From DSYF01 sp041181065 (lineage in GTDB: Bacteria > Verrucomicrobiota > Verrucomicrobiia > Limisphaerales > DSYF01), in contig JBEGQI010000319.1 in NCBI GenBank assembly GCA_041181065.1, positions 1 to 8,178 of the forward strand: a stretch of 8,178 nucleotides of DNA, read 5' to 3'. A program made the translations under genes and the position numbers. Shown piece after piece: positions 1 through 5,627 of the stretch. How positions within the stretch are numbered: position 1 is the stretch's first letter; each line of letters begins with the position of its first letter. Under the pieces are notes generated by a model that ran no database searches, had not been told where the DNA came from, and worked only from the letters and a program-made list of their open reading frames with translations.

Positions 1-1
1 C

Positions 2-655
2 TCAGTCGCGGCGATCGATTATCGCTATGTATCGCAAGCCAAAGCCGCCGGCATCAGTCCGCCGGTCAAAGGGCCGATGGACGATTGCGCCCGGGCGTTG
101 CAATTTGTGCGCAGCAAGGCGAAGGAATGGAATCTCGATCCCAAGCGCGTCGGGGCGTCGGGCGGTTCGGCGGGCGCATGTTCATCCCTGTGGCTGGCGT
201 TTCATGACGATCTGGCGAATCCGAAGAGCGACGACCCGATTGCCTGCGAATCCACAAGGCTGACGTGCGCCGCCGTGAAAGTCCCGCAAACGTCGCTCGA
301 TCCGCAGCAAATGCAGGAATGGACGCCGAACAGCAAATATGGCGGCCATGCGTTTGGCCTCGGTTCGTTTGGCGAGTTTCTGGCCGCGCGCGAGAAGATC
401 ATGCCGTGGATCAAGGAATATTCACCCTACGAACTCGTCAGCACGGATGATCCGCCGGTCTATATGATCTTCAGTTCTCCGCCCAGTATCGGCCACGATC
501 AAAAGGATCCGACGCACACTGCCAACTTTGGCGTCAAGCTCCAGGAGCATTGCGCAGCCAATCATGTGCCGTGCGAACTGGCCTATCCCGGCGCGCCCGA
601 CGTCCGGCACCAGACGCCCACCGCGTATCTCATCGAAACTTTGAAAGCGAAATAA
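2..655 (+). CDS. Alpha/beta-hydrolase, esterase-like (5' end missing)
   Basis: This is the last 217 residues of a protein whose start lies upstream of the window; the reading frame is open from base 2 to the TAA at 653-655. It looks like an alpha/beta-hydrolase of the esterase/lipase (BD-FAE-like) type. The nucleophile elbow is GGSAG, with Ser56 of the visible part as nucleophile, preceded by the helix and strand run WNLDPKRVGAS that is typical of this fold. The likely acid and base are Asp169 (KDPTH) and His203 (PDVRH), at the usual spacing near the C-terminus. The missing N-terminus should carry the oxyanion-loop strand and perhaps a signal peptide. The substrate cannot be read from sequence; a carbohydrate esterase role (removing acyl groups from a polysaccharide) fits the neighbours but is inference. 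The next gene starts 17 bases after the stop, so the two are probably co-transcribed. The Met at 77 is internal to the fold and is not the start. Confidence 0.85.
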   Translation, partial: SVAAIDYRYVSQAKAAGISPPVKGPMDDCARALQFVRSKAKEWNLDPKRVGASGGSAGACSSLWLAFHDDLANPKSDDPIACESTRLTCAAVKVPQTSLDPQQMQEWTPNSKYGGHAFGLGSFGEFLAAREKIMPWIKEYSPYELVSTDDPPVYMIFSSPPSIGHDQKDPTHTANFGVKLQEHCAANHVPCELAYPGAPDVRHQTPTAYLIETLKAK

Positions 656-672
656 ACGTCGAAACCTGCCTC

Positions 673-2166
673 ATGAATCTGAAACTCACCGCACTGTTAC
701 TGCCCTGCCTGCTGACGGTTGGCTCATTGGGAACAGTATGTGCCGCCGCCCCCGCGGTGAAGCCGAACGTCCTCTTCATTGCCGTGGATGATTTGCGGCC
801 GGAGTTGGGCTGCTACGGCGTGTCGGCCATCAAAAGCCCGAACATCGATGGACTCGCCCAACGTGGCTTGGTGCTCGACCGTGCCTATTGTCAGCAGGCC
901 GTTTGTTCGCCTTCGCGTTCCAGCCTGCTGGCCGGCACCCGTCCGGACACCACCAAGGTGTATGACCTCCAAACCCATTTTCGCAAGGCCTTGCCGGACC
1001 TGGTCACGCTGCCGCAACTCTTCAAGAACCAAGGCTACTTCACAATCGCCATGGGCAAAATCTATCACCATGGACTTGACGATCCGGCCTCCTGGTCAGT
1101 GCCCACGACTTTTCCGCGCGCACCACAAGGCGCGGAACACGCGCCGGTGGATGCCGATGCTCCGCCTGGGTCAAAGCTGAGTCGCGGTCCGGCGTTCCGC
1201 GCGACAGACGGGCCGGACAATGTGTTGCACGATGGGGAACTCGCGGACATGGCGGTGAGAACCCTGGCCAGTCTGAAGACGAATACGCAGCCGTGGTTTC
1301 TGGCGGTTGGCTTTTTGAAACCGCATCTGCCGTTCGTATCGCCAAAAAAATATTGGGACCTCTACGATCCTGAAAAAATTACGCTCGCGCCCAATCCATT
1401 CCGCCCCAAGGGCGCTCCATCTTACGCAATTGCGAACAGTGGAGAACTGCGAACCTACGATGGCGTTCCTACCACCCAGCATCTGCCGGATAATTACGCG
1501 CGGCAGTTAAAGCACGGCTACTACGCGGCTGTCAGTTACATGGACGCGCAGGTTGGCCGGGTGCTCGCGGAACTCGACCGGCTTGGCCTGCGTGACAACA
1601 CCATCGTCATTCTCTGGGGCGACCATGGCTGGAAACTCGGCGAACACGATGCTTGGGCCAAGCACAGCAATGTGGAGAATGACACTCACGCGCCCTTGAT
1701 CCTTTCGGTGCCCGGCATGAAGAGCGCCGGGAAACATTCCGCCGCGTTGGTCGAGTTTGTGGATATCTATCCAACCCTGGCCGATCTGGCGGGCCTGTCG
1801 TTGCCCAGCCATCTCGAGGGCATCAGCTTCAAGCCTTTGCTCGACGATCCCAACTTGCCGTGGAAATCCGCCGCGTTTAGCCAGTATCCCCGCACACCGA
1901 AGGGCAAGGGCAAGTTGATGGGCTATTCCATGCGCACCGACCGTTATCGGTTTACCGTTTGGGCCAGCGAATCCACCCATGACAAGGTGGATGCGATTGA
2001 GCTTTACGACCATCAAACCGACCCGCAAGAAAACGAGAACCTCGCCAACCATCCGGATCAAGCCGCGCTGGTCAAAAAATTGATGGTTCAATGGAAAAAC
2101 GGCTGGCGGGGCGCTCAAGGTTTTCGTGACGAACATCCATCAAATCTCCGCCCGCGGGTTTTTTGA
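673..2166 (+). CDS. Secreted type I sulfatase, iduronate-2-sulfatase-like
   Basis: This is a complete 497-residue formylglycine-dependent sulfatase that hydrolyses sulfate esters, probably on a sugar. The ATG at 673 was chosen because it gives a clean Sec signal peptide (residues 1 to about 25, hydrophobic core LTALLLPCLLTVGSL); the longer open frame from 550 overlaps the previous gene and adds Arg-rich sequence ahead of the signal. Visible landmarks are the metal ligands Asp39-Asp40 (AVDD), the canonical formylglycine motif CSPSR with Cys78, Lys129 in MGKIYHHG, the KPHLPF block with His218, Asp317-His318 (WGDHGW), and Lys330 in the block LGEHDAWAKHSN. The blocks KPHLPF, ITLAP and LGEH..WAK are characteristic of human iduronate-2-sulfatase and its bacterial relatives (SulfAtlas S1_7, assigned from memory), and the length fits that family. 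The true bacterial substrate may be another sulfated sugar. It has no clear Shine-Dalgarno sequence. The next gene starts 12 bases downstream in the same frame. Confidence 0.96.
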   Translation: MNLKLTALLLPCLLTVGSLGTVCAAAPAVKPNVLFIAVDDLRPELGCYGVSAIKSPNIDGLAQRGLVLDRAYCQQAVCSPSRSSLLAGTRPDTTKVYDLQTHFRKALPDLVTLPQLFKNQGYFTIAMGKIYHHGLDDPASWSVPTTFPRAPQGAEHAPVDADAPPGSKLSRGPAFRATDGPDNVLHDGELADMAVRTLASLKTNTQPWFLAVGFLKPHLPFVSPKKYWDLYDPEKITLAPNPFRPKGAPSYAIANSGELRTYDGVPTTQHLPDNYARQLKHGYYAAVSYMDAQVGRVLAELDRLGLRDNTIVILWGDHGWKLGEHDAWAKHSNVENDTHAPLILSVPGMKSAGKHSAALVEFVDIYPTLADLAGLSLPSHLEGISFKPLLDDPNLPWKSAAFSQYPRTPKGKGKLMGYSMRTDRYRFTVWASESTHDKVDAIELYDHQTDPQENENLANHPDQAALVKKLMVQWKNGWRGAQGFRDEHPSNLRPRVF

Positions 2167-2178
2167 TGTGCCTCGCAT

Positions 2179-3552
2179 ATGAGCCTAATGAATTCATATC
2201 TCCCACTATCGCAGATTCTGGCTAGTAGCCTGGCTGTTTTGCTAGCGGCGTCTGAGCTTCCCGCAACTGCGGGCAATGGCCCACCGCAAACGAATTCACC
2301 ATCGCTCCGCGTTTCCAGCGTCGGCACCAATGGCATGCCCAAAAACATTGTGCCCAAGGGAGCCGACTGGAATTTCGGCCCTGGTTCACTCTGGACGCAC
2401 AGGGGGTGGCAATATGCGGCCTATTGGGACGATGCTTGTCAAGTGTCGGTCGCGCGCCGGCGGTTGCCCGACGGTTTGTGGTCGGTGGTTTCCTTGCCGG
2501 GCTATCAGCGCACCACGAACCTTAGCCGCGGCCGGGGCGGTGAGATTTCCAAAGGCTTCGGCGACGGCCATGAAAAAGTATCGCTGGGTATCTCGCCGGA
2601 TGGCTTCATTCATCTCGCCTTCGATCATCATGTCTCCACGCTGCACTATCGCCGGAGCCTGTTGCCAGTGGCGGAAAACCCTGCGGCGTATTCCTGGAGT
2701 CCGGGACTGTTTGGGCCGCTTCAGGATCATCTGGGCGGGCCAAGTATAGAAGGCGTCACGTATCCCAGTTTTACCAGCGACGGCCAGGGCTTTACTTTAT
2801 ATCTGCGGCTCAACGGGGGGTCGGGATCCGCCGACTCCCATTTTTTTGAATACGCCAACGGACGCTGGGCCATCAACAGCCCCAAGGCCAGCAAGTTGAT
2901 CGATAAAAATTGGTCCGGCGGCGATCGAACCGTCTCCGCATATCCTTTCGGGCTGACGCTTCACAACGGCCGCCGTCATCTCGCATGGTGCTGGCGCGAC
3001 ACGCCGGACGCCTCGACCTGCCACGACCTCTGCTACGCTTACAGCGATGACAACGGCCGAACCTGGTTGAACAATGCCGGCCAGGTTATAGGCATCACCG
3101 GTGAAAAGTGTATTACGGCCGATTCCCCGGGGGTGGCCGTCTGGAAAATCCCGCCCGGCACAAAATACGTCAACGGCGGCTCGATGCTGGTGGATGAAGG
3201 GGGCATGGTGCACGTCCTCGCCCGCGGCGAAACTGGCGCGCCGGTTCATTTTTTGCGCGATGCAACAACCAGCCTATGGTCGCGACAAAAATCCCCTGCG
3301 TTCGGAACCTTGATCGGCGGCCAGGACAACTGGATTTATCTGGCATCGGAAGATGGCTTGCACCGCGCTTCGGCAAGTCAGTTTGGGAAAATGGAAATGC
3401 TTGTTCCCGCGCCGGCGGAGCTGTTCAAGGATAGCCGCATGGCCGTTGACCGGATGCGCGTGGATGCCTGGATTTCCGTCATCGGGCAGACCGGCAGGAA
3501 GATTTCGGTGGTGGATTATCGGGTGGGCGAACGAAAACCGCCCCAGCCTTGA
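2179..3552 (+). CDS. Secreted BNR_4-type beta-propeller, ulvan-lyase-like
   Basis: This is a 457-residue protein with an N-terminal export signal (hydrophobic stretch about 11-24, probable cleavage near ATAG, residues 29-32). The n-region lacks a basic residue, which is unusual; ATG 2188 is an alternative start. The body looks like a BNR_4 (PF15892) seven-bladed propeller. The diagnostic block is GHEKVSLGISPDG then IHLAFDHHVSTLHYR (residues 130-158), followed by VTYPSF (193-198), LYLRLNGGSGS (207-217) and Asp-box-like SDDNGRTW (289-296). Proteins of this fold include ulvan lyases (PL24, PL25) and L-rhamnose-alpha-1,4-glucuronate lyases or glycosidases (PL42, GH145), all acting where rhamnose meets a uronic acid. 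His131, His151, Tyr195 and Arg210 are spaced like the catalytic set I recall for the PL25 enzyme PLSV_3936. A polysaccharide lyase is therefore the leading hypothesis; a non-catalytic propeller or a sialidase-like hydrolase remains possible. The fold is well supported, the activity is not proven. Confidence 0.9.
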   Translation: MSLMNSYLPLSQILASSLAVLLAASELPATAGNGPPQTNSPSLRVSSVGTNGMPKNIVPKGADWNFGPGSLWTHRGWQYAAYWDDACQVSVARRRLPDGLWSVVSLPGYQRTTNLSRGRGGEISKGFGDGHEKVSLGISPDGFIHLAFDHHVSTLHYRRSLLPVAENPAAYSWSPGLFGPLQDHLGGPSIEGVTYPSFTSDGQGFTLYLRLNGGSGSADSHFFEYANGRWAINSPKASKLIDKNWSGGDRTVSAYPFGLTLHNGRRHLAWCWRDTPDASTCHDLCYAYSDDNGRTWLNNAGQVIGITGEKCITADSPGVAVWKIPPGTKYVNGGSMLVDEGGMVHVLARGETGAPVHFLRDATTSLWSRQKSPAFGTLIGGQDNWIYLASEDGLHRASASQFGKMEMLVPAPAELFKDSRMAVDRMRVDAWISVIGQTGRKISVVDYRVGERKPPQP

Positions 3553-3596
3553 AGTATATCACGAAAATTCCACACCAACGTTCCGCACACAAACCG

Positions 3597-5615
3597 ATGA
3601 AACGCACAATCGCATTCGTCTCCTGCTTAATCCTCGTGTCTATCTCGGTGATTCATGCCGGTGAACCTGTGCGCCCCAACCTCCTCATCATCGTGGCCGA
3701 TGACATGGGGTTCTCGGACTTGGGCTGTTACGGCGGGGAAATTCAAACGCCGAACCTTGACGGTCTTGCCGCGAACGGTTTGCGCTTCACGCAATTCTAC
3801 AACACCTCGCGCTGCTGGGCTTCCCGCGCGAGCATCCTGACGGGCTATTACCCCCAGGCGGTGCGGCGGGATTTGCTGCCGGAGGTGGATCGCGGCGAAT
3901 ATGGCATGTTTGGTCCAATCAGCGGCGCAAACGGCATTCGTCCGCGCTGGGCCCAAATGCTGCCCGCGTTTCTCAAGCCGCTCGGCTACCGCTCGTATCA
4001 TTCCGGCAAATGGCACATGGACGGCGACCGTTTGGCCGCTGGATTCGACCATTCGTATTCGCTGGAGGACCACAACCGCTTCTTCAATCCGCAAAATCAC
4101 CTTGAAGATGACGTGAAACTTCCGCCCGTTGAGCCGGGCAGTGGATACTATTCCACGACCTTCATCGCCAACCACGCCATCAAGTGCCTCAAGGAGCACG
4201 CGGAGAAATTCCCGGACCGGCCGTTTTTTGAATACCTGGCATTCACCGCGCCGCACTTCCCGCTCCAGGCGCTGCCCGAGGACATCGCGATTTACCAGGA
4301 TCGCTACCTGGGGGGCTGGGATGAGATCCGCAAGGAACGCCTGGCGCGCATGAAGAAGTTGGGCATCGTGGACTGCAAGTTGTCGCCGCTCGAACCCGAA
4401 ACCGCACCGCGTTGGAATCTGACCGACGCGGAGATGCACAGCCAGATCAGCAGCGATGAACTCGGGCACGCCGTGCCGTGGAGCGGCCTCACGCCAGGGC
4501 AGAGGAAATTCCAAGCCGCGAAGATGGCCGTGCATGCCGCCATGGTGCATCGCATGGACATCGAGATTGGCCGCGTGCTGGATCAGATCAAGGCGATGGG
4601 CCAGCTCGACAACACGCTCGTGATGTTTGTCTCCGACAACGGCGCAAGCGCGGAGCAAATCCTGCGGGGAGACGGCAACGATCCCAGCGCTCCCATCGGC
4701 TCGGCCACGTCTTATCTCGGCATCGGCCCGGGCTGGTCCAGTGCGGCCAACACTCCCTTCCGCCTCCACAAGTCATGGACACACGAGGGTGGCATTGCCA
4801 CTCCGCTGATCGCGCATTGGCCCGCCGGCATCAAGTCGCACGGTGAACTGCGTCGTGACCCCGGCCACTTGATTGACCTCGTGCCGACTGCGCTGGAAGT
4901 TTCCGGCGCGATGCGGCCCACCGAGGTTGCCGGCCTGCCCGTGCCGGCGCTGCCTGGCAAAAGTCTCGTGCCCGATTTCACCCGCGACGGCGCGGTCAAG
5001 CGCGATTCCCTTTGGTTCTATCATGATGGACACCGCGCGGCGCGAGCGGGTGATTGGAAACTCGTCGGAAAATCCGGCGAGCCGTGGGAACTCTACAATT
5101 TGAAGGACGACCGCTCTGAAACCAGGAATCTCGCCGCGAAAAATCCCACGAAGGTGGCGGAGTTGGAACTTGCGTGGCTCAAAGAGGCCGACCTGCTGCG
5201 CCGGCTCGCGATGCAGGACTTGCCGGAAACCAAGGGTGCACCTGCCGTTGATCCCAATGCGAAAAAGTCTGCCCTGGCTGCGCCCGCTGCGGTTCCGGAT
5301 TACACGATCAATGCCGCCAAATTGAAGCTCAAGCCCGGCATGGGCGACGAATATAAGAAACGGCACGATGCGATCTGGCCGGAGTTGTCCGAGGCCATTC
5401 GCGCCGCCGGCATCAGTGATTTCTCGATCTTTCTGGACGAGGAAACCGGCACTCTGTTTTCAGTGCAAAAAGTCGCCACCACGAACACCACCGCCGAGTT
5501 GCGTAAAAGCGAAATCATGCACCAGTGGTGGAAACATATGGCCGACATCATGGAGGTGAACCCGGACAACTCGCCCGTCCGCGTGCCCTTGAAACAAATG
5601 TTCCATCAAAATTGA
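3597..5615 (+). CDS. Secreted sulfatase fused to L-rhamnose mutarotase
   Basis: This is a 672-residue two-domain protein. ATG 3597 is chosen because it begins a good Sec signal peptide (MKRTIAFVSCLILV..., cleavage after Ala21, VIHA|GEP); the frame is open back to a TTG at 3549, which overlaps the previous stop and gives a poorer N-terminus. Residues 24 to about 540 are a type I arylsulfatase: metal ligands Asp35-Asp36 (VADDMG), formylglycine motif CWASR at Cys73-Arg77, GKWH with Lys138 and His140, APHFPLQALPE with His220, SDNG with Asp347-Asn348, and Lys392/His396 in HKSWTHEGG. An Ala/Pro-rich linker (about 545-567) leads to a complete RhaM domain (about 568-672), which in other bacteria interconverts alpha- and beta-L-rhamnose before rhamnose isomerase acts. 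No stop, frameshift or internal start separates the domains. The signal peptide implies that both act outside the cytoplasm. Removing sulfate from rhamnose residues is a natural reading of the pairing but is inference. The sulfatase subfamily was not assigned. Confidence 0.95.
   Translation: MKRTIAFVSCLILVSISVIHAGEPVRPNLLIIVADDMGFSDLGCYGGEIQTPNLDGLAANGLRFTQFYNTSRCWASRASILTGYYPQAVRRDLLPEVDRGEYGMFGPISGANGIRPRWAQMLPAFLKPLGYRSYHSGKWHMDGDRLAAGFDHSYSLEDHNRFFNPQNHLEDDVKLPPVEPGSGYYSTTFIANHAIKCLKEHAEKFPDRPFFEYLAFTAPHFPLQALPEDIAIYQDRYLGGWDEIRKERLARMKKLGIVDCKLSPLEPETAPRWNLTDAEMHSQISSDELGHAVPWSGLTPGQRKFQAAKMAVHAAMVHRMDIEIGRVLDQIKAMGQLDNTLVMFVSDNGASAEQILRGDGNDPSAPIGSATSYLGIGPGWSSAANTPFRLHKSWTHEGGIATPLIAHWPAGIKSHGELRRDPGHLIDLVPTALEVSGAMRPTEVAGLPVPALPGKSLVPDFTRDGAVKRDSLWFYHDGHRAARAGDWKLVGKSGEPWELYNLKDDRSETRNLAAKNPTKVAELELAWLKEADLLRRLAMQDLPETKGAPAVDPNAKKSALAAPAAVPDYTINAAKLKLKPGMGDEYKKRHDAIWPELSEAIRAAGISDFSIFLDEETGTLFSVQKVATTNTTAELRKSEIMHQWWKHMADIMEVNPDNSPVRVPLKQMFHQN
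5301..5612 (+). other. RhaM (L-rhamnose mutarotase) domain within fused sulfatase
   Basis: This segment encodes about 104 residues, the same length as E. coli RhaM (YiiL). Compared with that protein from memory, it keeps EYKKRHDAIWPEL (E. coli EYQRRHNPIWPEL), with Tyr586 and His590 of the host protein matching the active-site Tyr18 and His22. It also keeps a FSIFLD strand (E. coli YAIYLD), the WWKHM block (Trp644-Trp645), and NPDNSPV, then a C-terminal L...F. The domain is thus complete and shows no sign of decay. It is normally a stand-alone cytoplasmic protein. Confidence 0.93.
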
Positions 5616-5627
5616 ATTGTGAATTTT

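Noticed and set aside
550..672. Upstream extension of the first sulfatase from ATG 550
   Set aside because: It would overlap the esterase gene by about 100 bases and place 41 Arg-rich residues before a good signal peptide. ATG 673 is far more plausible.
1507..2136. 209-codon open frame on the - strand
   Set aside because: It is antisense to the first sulfatase, including its metal-binding DH region, and shows no family features.
2151..2164. CCCGCGGG palindrome followed by six T, resembling a terminator
   Set aside because: The palindrome has no loop, so at most two or three base pairs could form in RNA, and it encodes the last residues of the sulfatase. The next gene starts 15 bases later, which also argues against termination.
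3549..3596. TTG start for the fused sulfatase overlapping the previous stop
   Set aside because: TTG at 3549 could allow stop-start coupling, but it puts 16 polar residues ahead of a good signal peptide. ATG 3597 is preferred.
3627..4769. Long open frame (380 codons) on the - strand
   Set aside because: It lies wholly inside the fused sulfatase gene, whose + strand protein has all catalytic motifs; the antisense protein is Arg/Ala/Val-rich and resembles no family I know. It is a by-product of GC-rich codon use.
5301..5615. RhaM domain as a separate gene rather than a fusion
   Set aside because: The frame is continuous from 3597 with no stop. The only nearby Met (5341) would remove the first beta strand of the domain, and nothing resembling a ribosome binding site precedes it.
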